Shown: one piece after another, positions 1-6,652 of the stretch
Layout of the letters: every line of letters starts with the position of its first letter
Position numbering within the stretch: position 1 is the first letter of the stretch
Assembly (NCBI GenBank): GCA_045660825.1
Contig: JAZREN010000009.1
Coordinates: 1-10,144 of the forward strand
Reading direction: 5' to 3'
DNA from: HGM04593 sp045660825
GTDB lineage: Bacteria > Bacteroidota > Bacteroidia > Bacteroidales > Bacteroidaceae
Length of the DNA: 10,144 bases
Notes under the pieces: model-generated
The model's database searches: none
What the model was told of the DNA's origin: nothing
Seen by the model: only the letters and a program-made list of their open reading frames with translations
Made by a program: the position numbers and the translations under genes

Positions 1-2
1 AC

Positions 3-1004
3 CTTTTCAACTACAACGACCACCGCGACGAACTGCATGGAACAATAAACCGCGAGTTCAAGAAAGAGGCACCAACCTGGGGTGACAGCATAATGATTAT
101 ACACGACATCTATTACTATCAAAGCGAAACAGAGTCTTCAAGATTTCCTAAAAACAAGAACCTGTACATTGAAATGGAACAAGGGAAAGTTGTAATATCT
201 CCCAAATTCTACAACCCGGACAATTATTCAATATGGGGGAGAGATAATATACATCTTTCACTTTTGGAAGATGACGAATACCATATTTCAACCACCGACT
301 CGTTGTTCAAGAATATGGTAACAAGGTTAGGTATAAAGGCCGATGTTGCAACAGCCGTATATGCAAAAAGCATCTTCGATATGTTCGTTTCCGAGGATAG
401 TATGAATGTGAATGCTCCCTATGTGCGTACATTCCAGACAAGAGAGGTTGAGGGCTTTACAACGGACAGCGTATCATTAGGTATATGCGGACAGGGCAAG
501 ATAATAGGTACTGTTGATATTCCTGCAAGTGAGATTATAAAAGGAATGGAACCGTTGGCAAAATGGCAGTTCGTCGCCTTGGCACTCATCGCCCTATTGT
601 ACCTGCCTGCAATATATGTACCCAAGAGACTACGTTATATGCAGAATGTAAAGTTCATAGGCAACAGCTGCATAGACTTCAATACAAACACTGTTTACTA
701 TTGGAACGGTGGCAAGCTGTCACTTACCGACAAGAGAGCCGAGGTGCTGAAGGTGTTTGTTGACTCTGCACCCGAATACAGACTGCTTAAAGAGGATATA
801 TGCCGCAGGATATGGAACCGCGACGGCAAGGATGCCCAGGCGTTGTATAATGTTGCAATGAGTGAACTGCGTAGCTACCTCATTGCCGAGGATGATTCCC
901 TTGAGCTAAAGACACTCACCAACGAAGGAGTGGTACTTATTGTTGATATCAAACAAAAACGCAAATTCCCATTGTTGCATTTTATAGGAAGGATAAAAGG
1001 GTAA
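3..1004 (+). CDS. Membrane-anchored winged-helix transcriptional regulator (5' end outside window)
   Basis: Probable one-component regulator that senses outside the cytoplasm and binds DNA inside it. The reading frame is open from base 3, and the residues before the first ATG (base 93) look like normal coding sequence, so the true start lies upstream. Numbering from that ATG: residues 1-150 are a polar region without recognisable catalytic motifs, probably periplasmic; 157-176 (WQFVALALIALLYLPAIYV) is a transmembrane helix followed by basic residues KRLR, putting the C-terminus in the cytoplasm; about 193-285 resembles an OmpR/PhoB-type winged helix, with LTDKRAEVLKVFVDS and a helix-turn-helix-like LLKEDICRRIWNRDG. 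Family-level inference suggests another N-terminal helix upstream. No receiver or kinase domain is visible. The stop overlaps the A-tract of the shared terminator, and the gene faces tnaA tail to tail. The target genes are unknown. Confidence 0.8.
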   Translation, partial: LFNYNDHRDELHGTINREFKKEAPTWGDSIMIIHDIYYYQSETESSRFPKNKNLYIEMEQGKVVISPKFYNPDNYSIWGRDNIHLSLLEDDEYHISTTDSLFKNMVTRLGIKADVATAVYAKSIFDMFVSEDSMNVNAPYVRTFQTREVEGFTTDSVSLGICGQGKIIGTVDIPASEIIKGMEPLAKWQFVALALIALLYLPAIYVPKRLRYMQNVKFIGNSCIDFNTNTVYYWNGGKLSLTDKRAEVLKVFVDSAPEYRLLKEDICRRIWNRDGKDAQALYNVAMSELRSYLIAEDDSLELKTLTNEGVVLIVDIKQKRKFPLLHFIGRIKG

Positions 1005-1062
1005 AAAACCGATAACAAGAAGAGGGCGATGCAAATCTGCATCTACCTCTTCTTGTTATCGG
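1003..1062 (-). terminator. Intrinsic terminator of the ald-tnaA operon
   Basis: A perfect 17-bp inverted repeat, CCGATAACAAGAAGAGG at 1009-1025 against its complement at 1046-1062. A nested 6-bp stem (GATGCA 1028-1033, TGCATC 1038-1043) closes a 4-base loop, with a 2x2 internal loop between the stems. On the minus strand the hairpin is followed at once by six T (complement of 1003-1008), the layout of a rho-independent terminator for tnaA. On the plus strand no T-run follows, so it should be weaker for the regulator gene, whose stop codon (1002-1004) overlaps the tract. Confidence 0.85.
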
Positions 1063-1091
1063 ATAAGCGACGCTCAACTTGCACGCTAACT

Positions 1092-1175
1092 TCACCCAAT
1101 CCTTATACAGACTCTATCACCGGGCAAGAGTTCCTCGTTGATATAATCTGCCGGTATCTCTTTGGGAACTGTCAC
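1092..1175 (-). CDS. Possible 27-residue small ORF downstream of tnaA
   Basis: Between the tnaA stop and the operon terminator, in a different frame from tnaA, a GTG-initiated ORF reads MTVPKEIPADYINEELL and continues PGDRVCIRIG before TGA. The composition looks protein-like (balanced acidic and hydrophobic residues, no rare-residue clusters). A GGAGGAG sequence inside the last tnaA codons lies 11 nt before the GTG. I recognise no family. It may be a real small protein translated after tnaA, a decayed remnant of an older 3' end, or chance. Confidence is low because the start is GTG, the length is short, and Shine-Dalgarno sequences mean little in Bacteroidetes. Confidence 0.15.
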   Translation of the reverse strand: MTVPKEIPADYINEELLPGDRVCIRIG

Positions 1176-1183
1176 AATGGTGC

Positions 1184-2563
1184 CTACTCCTCCACTCGCG
1201 CGAGCTTGACGGTAAAGTGACGCATGAGCTCTGTCTCCCAGACAATCTTCACACCATGCTTGATGCTGTCGCGGCGGTCGTACACATTCTTCAACGCTAC
1301 GGCAATCACATCCATGTGGTTGTTGGTATATACACGGCGCGCGATGCACAGGCGCAACAAGTCGAGACCGCCAAAGCGGTTCTCGCGGGTTACAGGGTCG
1401 CGGTCGGCAAGGATATAACCGATTTCGCAGCCACGGATACCGGCTTCAAGGTAGAGCTCAATTGCAAGTGTCTGCGCAGGGAACTCCTCTTTTGGTACGT
1501 GCGAGAGCACGCGGTCGGCATCGATGAAGAGGGCATGACCACCCACAGGGCGCTGATAAGGAATGCCGAACTCATCCAGACGCGCAGCAAGATACTGCAC
1601 CTGACGGATTCGTGTCTCAATGTTGTCCAGCTCGGTATTCTCCTCCAGTCCGACTGCAAGTGCAGCCATATCGCGGCCGTTCATGCCACCATAGGTCAGG
1701 AAGCCCTCGAAAGGAATACAATACTTCTTTGCACCCTCGTACCAATCCTCGTGGCGGGTAGCAATGAAACCGCCCATGTTCACAAGACCATCCTTCTTTG
1801 AGGACATTGTCATGCCGTCGGCAAGCGAGAACATCTCCTTTACAATCTCCTTGATTGTCTTGTCGGCATACCCCTCTTCGCGTGTCTTGATGAAATAGGC
1901 ATTCTCTACAAAACGTGCAGAGTCATAGATGACGCGCTTGCCATACTTGTCGGCCAAGGCACGCACCTCGCGCAGGTTCTGCATTGAAACAGGTTGTCCG
2001 CCGGCGGTGTTATTGGTAATGGTAACAATTATAAAAGGAATCTTGTCACAATGCTCCTGCAATGCAGCCTCCAGTTTCTTTGGGTCAACATTGCCTTTGA
2101 AAGGAAGTTCGAGCTGTGTATTCTTAGCCTCGTCAATGGTACAGTCCAGAGCAACAGCCTTGCGGCTCTCGATGTGCCCCTTGGTTGTATCGAAATGGGA
2201 GTTGCCGGGCACAACAGCACCGGCTGTAACCAGGTGGCTGAAGAGCACATTCTCGGCAGCACGTCCCTGATGGGTGGGGATTACGTATGAGAAACCTGTG
2301 AGTCTCTCAATTGTATCCTTCAGCTGGAAGAACGATGAAGAGCCTGCATAGCTCTCGTCGCCCATCATCATTGCAGCCCACTGGCGGTCGCTCATAGCGC
2401 CTGTACCCGAGTCGGTAAGGCAGTCAATGTATACTTGTTCCGATTTCAGTTGGAACAGATTATAATCGGCCTCCTTCATCCACTGCTCACGCTCCTCGCG
2501 CGTGCTCTTGCGGATGGGCTCGACCATCTTTATTTTCCACGATTCGGCAAATGGTAATTCCAT
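1184..2563 (-). CDS. tnaA: Tryptophanase (L-tryptophan indole-lyase)
   Basis: Cytoplasmic PLP enzyme that splits L-tryptophan into indole, pyruvate and ammonia. The 459 residues match the full family length and align end to end with the TnaA / tyrosine phenol-lyase family: LTDSGTGAMSD (49-59), THQGR near 97-101, ITNNTAGGQPVS (182-193), YDSAR with the PLP-pyridine Asp at 214, and SSKKDG with the Schiff-base Lys at 257. Three positions separate the two activities and all read as tryptophanase: Asp125 in HFDTT (Thr in the phenol-lyase), Ile381 in GCEIG (Arg in the phenol-lyase) and His449 in MRHFT (Phe in the phenol-lyase). The start MELPFAESWKIKMVEP agrees with Bacteroides homologues as I remember them. 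The gene sits 46 bp after ald, with no room for a TnaC-type leader peptide and no permease gene beside it, so E. coli-style attenuation is not evident here. It ends before the strong terminator at 1003-1062. Confidence 0.95.
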   Translation of the reverse strand: MELPFAESWKIKMVEPIRKSTREEREQWMKEADYNLFQLKSEQVYIDCLTDSGTGAMSDRQWAAMMMGDESYAGSSSFFQLKDTIERLTGFSYVIPTHQGRAAENVLFSHLVTAGAVVPGNSHFDTTKGHIESRKAVALDCTIDEAKNTQLELPFKGNVDPKKLEAALQEHCDKIPFIIVTITNNTAGGQPVSMQNLREVRALADKYGKRVIYDSARFVENAYFIKTREEGYADKTIKEIVKEMFSLADGMTMSSKKDGLVNMGGFIATRHEDWYEGAKKYCIPFEGFLTYGGMNGRDMAALAVGLEENTELDNIETRIRQVQYLAARLDEFGIPYQRPVGGHALFIDADRVLSHVPKEEFPAQTLAIELYLEAGIRGCEIGYILADRDPVTRENRFGGLDLLRLCIARRVYTNNHMDVIAVALKNVYDRRDSIKHGVKIVWETELMRHFTVKLARVEE

Positions 2564-2609
2564 AGTAATAGATATTATTGGTTAGTATTTCAGTATATAA
2601 GCAGCAATT

Positions 2610-3716
2610 TTATAGCGCCAGCGGCTCGTATGGCAAGCCCCAAGCCTCGGCAACCTGGCGATAGACAACCTTGCCCTCTACGACGTTCAAGCCCTTGCGC
2701 AGCTCCTCGTTGTCGGTGCATGCCTTGCGCCAGCCCTTGTCGGCAAGCTGCAGAGCATAAGGAAGCGTTGCATTGGTAAGTGCCAATGTCGATGTATAAG
2801 GCACGGCACCGGGGATGTTCGCAACGCAGTAGTGCAGAATACCGTCGACATAATATGTAGGTTCCTCGTGTGTCGTGGGGCGCGATGTCTCTAAGCAACC
2901 GCCCTGGTCAATGGCAACATCCACCAGCACGGTGCCCGGCTCCATCAATGAGAGCATGTCGCGTGTGACAAGCTTCGGTGCCTTTGCGCCCGGAATGAGC
3001 ACTGAACCGATGACAAGGTCGGCAGTTTTCAACTCCTCACGTATATTGTACTCCGATGACATCAGTGTCTTTACATTGCGTGGCATCACATCTGTCAGAT
3101 AAGCAAGACGAGGCAATGAGATATCGCAGATTGTGACATCGGCACCCATACCGGCAGCCGTGCGTGCAGCAGCTGTACCCACAATACCCGCACCAATCAC
3201 AAACACCTTTGCAGGTTTCACACCCGGAACACCGCCCATCAGTTTTCCCTTTCCGCCACGTGGGCGCTCAAGGAAGTAGCAGCCCTCCTGCACAGCCATG
3301 CGGCCGGCAACCTCGGACATAGGTACAAGCAACGGCAACGAACGGTCCTTGCGCTCTACGGTCTCGTATGCGCAGCACACTGCCCCACTCTCGACCATAG
3401 CCTTTGTAAGCGGCTCGCTCGAAGCAAAATGGAAATAGGTAAACACAAGCTGTCCCTTGCGCACAAGGGCATACTCGCTTGCAATGGGTTCCTTAACCTT
3501 TACAATCATCTCAGCAATGGCATATACATCCTCAATTGTAGGGAGAATCTTTGCCCCTGCCGCAATGTACGCATCATCGCTGAAACCACTGTTAACACCC
3601 GCAGTAGCCTGCACATAGACTGTGTGCCCATGCTTTGTCATCTCCTGAACACCCGATGGGGTCATACCCACACGGTTCTCATTGTTCTTGATTTCCTTTG
3701 GAACACCGATAATCAT
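2610..3716 (-). CDS. ald: Alanine dehydrogenase
   Basis: NAD-dependent cytoplasmic enzyme for the reversible reaction pyruvate + NH4+ + NADH to L-alanine + NAD+ + water. The 368 residues are about the family length (roughly 370). Visible signatures: N-terminal GVPKEIKNNENRVGMTP with the substrate-binding Arg15; VKVKEP with Lys75; YFHFA with catalytic His96; the Rossmann glycine motif GAGIVG at 175-180 with the NAD-ribose Asp at 198 (CDIS); and VDVAIDQGG with catalytic Asp270. PRGGKGKLMGGVPGV (152-166) and the HYCVANIPGAVPYTST stretch (295-310) are also typical. It is the first gene of a probable two-gene operon with tnaA, whose products (pyruvate and ammonia) are its substrates. NAD(P) transhydrogenase alpha subunits share this fold, but the length and the Ald-specific motifs favour alanine dehydrogenase. 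No Shine-Dalgarno sequence precedes the ATG, as is usual in Bacteroidetes. Confidence 0.95.
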   Translation of the reverse strand: MIIGVPKEIKNNENRVGMTPSGVQEMTKHGHTVYVQATAGVNSGFSDDAYIAAGAKILPTIEDVYAIAEMIVKVKEPIASEYALVRKGQLVFTYFHFASSEPLTKAMVESGAVCCAYETVERKDRSLPLLVPMSEVAGRMAVQEGCYFLERPRGGKGKLMGGVPGVKPAKVFVIGAGIVGTAAARTAAGMGADVTICDISLPRLAYLTDVMPRNVKTLMSSEYNIREELKTADLVIGSVLIPGAKAPKLVTRDMLSLMEPGTVLVDVAIDQGGCLETSRPTTHEEPTYYVDGILHYCVANIPGAVPYTSTLALTNATLPYALQLADKGWRKACTDNEELRKGLNVVEGKVVYRQVAEAWGLPYEPLAL

Positions 3717-3757
3717 AGTCGTAAAGTTTAAAGTTCGACAATTGATCTTTTCGTGAG

Positions 3758-3788
3758 TGAAAGTACATATTAAACAATTAAAAACAAA
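3758..3788 (-). promoter_or_regulatory. Predicted Bacteroidetes-type promoter for ald-tnaA
   Basis: Read on the minus strand, TTTG (complement of 3785-3788) is followed after 19 bp by TACTTTCA (complement of 3758-3765). This resembles the Bacteroides housekeeping promoter, TTTG near -33 and TAnnTTTG near -7, with two mismatches in the -7 element. It would start transcription around 3750, giving a leader of about 35 nt before the ald ATG at 3716. The spacing and position support it; the imperfect -7 box limits confidence. Confidence 0.45.
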
Positions 3789-3888
3789 TATTTGAGTATT
3801 AAAATTTCTAAATAGGCAATGTAGCGCGAAATTCAGCTGTTGGAAATCTTTTATTCAAAGGCTGTTTTCAACCATTGATTAGTGATAT

Positions 3889-3919
3889 AAAAACAGAGGG
3901 CTGACACATCGGTCAGCCC
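3889..3919 (-). terminator. Hairpin terminator for the susCD operon
   Basis: An 8-bp perfect stem, GGGCTGAC (3898-3905) and GTCAGCCC (3912-3919), closes a 6-base loop. On the minus strand it is followed by TCTG and then five T (complement of 3889-3893). This fits a rho-independent terminator about 180 bp beyond the stop of the PKD-like lipoprotein gene, placed before the ald promoter so that the two operons are insulated. The plus strand has no T-run after the hairpin. Confidence 0.65.
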
Positions 3920-3971
3920 CTACGGATTGTATCCTTTAATATAAACAGTAAACTTTTATTTCACCATTGCC

Positions 3972-4098
3972 GATAGGGAGTGAATAAAAGGCCAAGTTCA
4001 AGGCTTGCGTAGGCTTCAAAGCCGCAGTTTACTAACCGTAAATGAGGATTTTGAAGACAAGCGTAACACAGAAATTTGCTTTTTAGTCACTCCCTATC
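3972..4098. repeat. 127-bp element with terminal inverted repeats, MITE-like
   Basis: The ends 3972-3992 and 4078-4098 are inverted copies matching at 19 of 21 positions, with a perfect 12-base outer core GATAGGGAGTGA. The interior holds small hairpins (GGCTT/AAGCC around 4012-4023 and TTTAC/GTAAA around 4027-4041) and no ORF. The length, inverted ends and lack of coding capacity fit a miniature inverted-repeat element or a structured intergenic repeat. I see no convincing target-site duplication. The right end lies 2 bp from the stop codon of the PKD-like lipoprotein gene, so the element is transcribed as part of that mRNA's 3' end. Confidence 0.6.
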
Positions 4099-4100
4099 CT

Positions 4101-5615
4101 TTATCTTGTCTTATAGAACATCTTAACAGGTCTATAGCAGAAATTATCGTGTTTTTCTAGAACCTCGCCGGTGTCGGTGTCAAAGAGCCATACGCTGCCG
4201 TTAAGGCCCTGTTTCTGCGGGTCGTAGAACGAGACGTATGTAACCTTGTGGTCTTCGCTCATTTCAAAGCCCGTAATTTGTGCTGTGGAGCTGCCGACGG
4301 TTAGCAATGTGGGTGCCTTTGGCAGGTCGGCAATATTTGAGGTGTAGTTCCAACGGCGCACCTTGTTGCCATCGGCAAAGAACATGGTATAGTATGTCTT
4401 GTTGGCAATACAGGGGGTTGAAATCTTTATAGGGTTGTTCATCATTGTTGTCAGCTGCTGGTTGGCAACATAGAAGACTGATGCTTGGTTAACATAGTCA
4501 TAGCCCCAGAAATCTGTATATAGCACCTCGGTGCGGGTTGACACGCCTGGTGTGCCGGCAAGCTTTGACATGGCAAGAAACTCCTGGTGTCCGGTCTGAT
4601 TCTTCTGCGCCTGTGTCATCCTAATCTTTACCATTGTTATGAGTTCACGGTTCGCAAAGTGGTTCTTTGTTGCGAAAAGCGAGTCGGTGAGTAACATGCT
4701 GTATGGTTCTCCGCAGTAGTAAGGGCCATAGCCGTTATAGATGAGGCTCATGCCTTTGTTGTCATTGTCGAAAAGGAGAATATCATAATATCCGCCGTTG
4801 ACATCGACTATACAACTTTGCGCGTATGTCTGTTTATGTTTGAGTGGCTCAGACACCACACCCTCGGTCACGGAGAAGTCGTAGACCTTGCCGTTCTCGC
4901 AGATGATGGGATAGATTGAACCGATGGGGCTCACCGATGGCACGCCAAGTATTGTAGGCTTGAAGTCATCATACTCGGGCACAGTGAACATATTCTCTAT
5001 TACCATTGTCTTTTCGTTGAGGTAATAGATGGTAGGTTCGTCGTTTCTCTCACCACCGCCCTGGCAGACGATTATAAGGCGGCCTCCGCTCTGCACCACA
5101 TCAACAGCACCCGCAGCAAAAGCCTCATCGGGGTTATTGCGGGTAAAGCAGTCGTAGGCGGTAAACTTGGCCGAATCGGCCTCGGTCATAGGTTCCTGCA
5201 TGAACGAGAGCATTGATTTGCCATCGGTGTCTTGGCTCAAGACTGTAATTCCGTACTCATAATCGGAATTGACATAGAGCACAAAGGGGAAGAATGCCTT
5301 GCCGTCCTCGTTCTCCACAATGAGGCGGCAGTTGAACTTGCCCAAATCGTTGCCCACATACTCGAACACCTCGTCGTGCGAATAGGGTTGGAGGTCAATC
5401 TCCCAAGTGTATGAGAGTGGCTTGTCAACATTCTCCTGTGAGATGACAGGCTTGATGACAAGGGTGTCGAACTTGTATATATTATACACGGAGTCTATTC
5501 CCTGCTCTATTGTTATATTTGAGAGAAGTTTGTCGGCCGGGGTTGACTTGTCCTCAAAACAAGCTACAAACAATGGAAGAACCACCAGCTGCAAAAGCCA
5601 TTTGAAATTTTTCAT
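4101..5615 (-). CDS. PKD-like family surface lipoprotein
   Basis: Probable outer-membrane lipoprotein accessory to the SusC/SusD transporter encoded upstream. The N-terminus MKNFKWLLQLVVLPLFVAC is a lipoprotein signal peptide with the lipidated Cys at 19, followed by FEDK; acidic residues just after the Cys are typical of the Bacteroidetes surface-export signal. An immunoglobulin/PKD-like beta domain follows (about 28-120, including LSYTWEID). The remaining ~380 residues are rich in short beta-strand patterns (GRLIIVCQGG, YYDILLFDNDNKG, GSVWLFDTDTGEVL), suggesting a propeller-like fold; that is inference. At 504 residues it fits the 'PKD-like family lipoprotein' group that commonly follows DUF4843 genes in SusCD operons. 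It starts 18 bp after the DUF4843 stop and is the last gene of the operon. No catalytic motif is seen, so a ligand-binding role is more likely than an enzymatic one. Confidence 0.75.
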   Translation of the reverse strand: MKNFKWLLQLVVLPLFVACFEDKSTPADKLLSNITIEQGIDSVYNIYKFDTLVIKPVISQENVDKPLSYTWEIDLQPYSHDEVFEYVGNDLGKFNCRLIVENEDGKAFFPFVLYVNSDYEYGITVLSQDTDGKSMLSFMQEPMTEADSAKFTAYDCFTRNNPDEAFAAGAVDVVQSGGRLIIVCQGGGERNDEPTIYYLNEKTMVIENMFTVPEYDDFKPTILGVPSVSPIGSIYPIICENGKVYDFSVTEGVVSEPLKHKQTYAQSCIVDVNGGYYDILLFDNDNKGMSLIYNGYGPYYCGEPYSMLLTDSLFATKNHFANRELITMVKIRMTQAQKNQTGHQEFLAMSKLAGTPGVSTRTEVLYTDFWGYDYVNQASVFYVANQQLTTMMNNPIKISTPCIANKTYYTMFFADGNKVRRWNYTSNIADLPKAPTLLTVGSSTAQITGFEMSEDHKVTYVSFYDPQKQGLNGSVWLFDTDTGEVLEKHDNFCYRPVKMFYKTR

Positions 5616-5633
5616 ATCCGGTAATCTTAAACG

Positions 5634-6455
5634 TTACACATTCTTCGGGTCGGGGAAGTCGAATGGGAAATCGGGGAACTCCGATAGAATGTAATCCCTG
5701 TTGGCAGGGTCATTGAAATAGTTGTACATAGGGGTGTATATGTACTTGATGAACACTGTGCGGTACTGGTAAGGGTCGCCGAACTCAATGTGCTCAAGGT
5801 TCTCGCCATAGAGCTTTACCATCGCCTTGTAGGTCTCGGGCTGGATATCCTTGACAGCATGGAAATACTCCACCATCTTGATGAACTTGAGCGGATGCCA
5901 CTCGCCAAGATACTTTTTCTGCCAGACCTTCTCGCCATGGGCATTATACCATTCGGGTTGGTTCACAGAGTTGTCGAAACGGAACACACGCACCTGGTGC
6001 AGAGAATCAAGAGTCGGGGTAAAACAGTCGTTCTGCGCCAGTCTTATACATAGCTTATAGTGTGTATAGCCTGTAGCGTATGTACCCTCGAGCTTGTCGC
6101 GGTAGATTGTGACAGGTATATATCCCACAATTGAATCGGGCATTACACAAGCCTCGCCGATGGTAAAATGCACGCCCTCCTCGGCAAATGTAGAATCGGC
6201 ATCTATGTAATAACCGATGGGACGCTTTTCACTGCTCACGCTACCCATAACCTGAACGGGGATGTTATAGGTGTGGGTCTTGACCTCGACCGGTGTTACA
6301 CTGAACGAGTAGTTGAGCGTGTCCTTGGTAAAGTAGATACCTGAGTTAGAGAGGTCGAACCTCATGTAGTTGTCGTCCTCGCATGAGGCAAGGAGTGCTG
6401 CAAGAGGCAACACCGCCGCCAACATTGTACGCTTTATAATAGTTTTTATTTTCAT
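5634..6455 (-). CDS. DUF4843 domain-containing lipoprotein
   Basis: Probable surface lipoprotein of the SusCD uptake system, 273 residues. A signal peptide with basic start MKIKTIIKRT, a hydrophobic core, and lipobox LLASC (Cys25) is followed by EDDN, a good match to the Bacteroidetes surface-export signal. The mature part shows features of the DUF4843 family: a FDLSNSGIYF opening near 33-42, a beta-rich middle (IPVQVMGSVSSEKRPIGYYIDADSTFAEEG), and a C-terminal helical segment (KYLGEWHPLKFIKMVEYF). No enzymatic motif is visible and the biochemical role of the family is unknown to me. It lies between susD and the PKD-like gene but is separated from susD by 265 bp of repeats. An AGGAGA lies 16 nt before the ATG, too far to act as a standard ribosome binding site. 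Confidence 0.75.
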   Translation of the reverse strand: MKIKTIIKRTMLAAVLPLAALLASCEDDNYMRFDLSNSGIYFTKDTLNYSFSVTPVEVKTHTYNIPVQVMGSVSSEKRPIGYYIDADSTFAEEGVHFTIGEACVMPDSIVGYIPVTIYRDKLEGTYATGYTHYKLCIRLAQNDCFTPTLDSLHQVRVFRFDNSVNQPEWYNAHGEKVWQKKYLGEWHPLKFIKMVEYFHAVKDIQPETYKAMVKLYGENLEHIEFGDPYQYRTVFIKYIYTPMYNYFNDPANRDYILSEFPDFPFDFPDPKNV

Positions 6456-6483
6456 AGTCTTTTGTTTGTTGTCTCCTTTATAA

Positions 6484-6550
6484 TGTCATCCTGAGCGGAT
6501 GCGAAGGATCTATTATATTTCAAAGATTTTTCACTACGTTCAAAATGACA
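6484..6550. repeat. Imperfect inverted repeat of the TGTCATCCTGAGCG type
   Basis: The left arm 6484-6511 begins TGTCATCCTGAGCG and the right arm 6524-6550 ends TTCAAAATGACA. The arms are inverted relatives of 28 and 27 bases around a 12-base AT-rich loop. Most differences between the arms are transitions that would still allow G-U pairs in one RNA strand. From memory this is a recurrent intergenic repeat in Bacteroidetes and other phyla. It carries no ORF. It is transcribed within the operon leader just ahead of the DUF4843 gene. Confidence 0.7.
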
Positions 6551-6557
6551 CGCAGAA

Positions 6558-6652
6558 CTTTAACCGCACTTTGTGCGCTTGAAGCTGCTTACGCTTGCAG
6601 CTTTCAGTTTTCACCTTTAACCGCACTTTGTGCGCTTGAAGCTGCTTACGCT
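6558..6652. repeat. Tandem pair of identical 38-bp units
   Basis: The 38 bases at 6558-6595 recur without a mismatch at 6615-6652, a 57-bp period with a 19-base spacer. Each unit begins CTTTAACCGCACTTTGTGCG and contains the hairpin CGCAC-TTT-GTGCG (6565-6577 and 6622-6634). The first unit and spacer also form AAGCTGC (6582-6588) / GCAGCTT (6597-6603). Two exact copies point to a recent duplication or to gene conversion. Confidence 0.8.

Larger units (their letters stand above)
3717..4100. other. Intergenic region between the uptake operon and ald
   Basis: This 384-bp gene-free stretch holds, from left to right, the ald leader and promoter (to 3788), an AT-rich segment with no recognisable signal (3789-3885), a hairpin terminator (3889-3919), a T/A-rich link containing CTTTTATTTCAC (3953-3964), and a 127-bp inverted-repeat element (3972-4098). 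No RNA gene or coding frame with protein-like composition is apparent. Confidence 0.7.

Noticed and set aside
1217..1801. 194-residue plus-strand ORF opposite tnaA
   Set aside because: It lies wholly antisense to a gene with complete family motifs, and its translation is Cys/His-rich without any recognisable domain.
1184..2563. Tyrosine phenol-lyase as an alternative identity for tnaA
   Set aside because: The three positions that separate the activities (Asp125, Ile381, His449) all read as tryptophanase.
2564..2609. TnaC-like leader peptide controlling tnaA
   Set aside because: The gap is 46 bp, too short for a leader ORF with an attenuator, and no such ORF is visible.
6558..6652. CRISPR array
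   Set aside because: There are only two repeats, the 19-base spacer is itself repeat-derived, and no cas gene is nearby.
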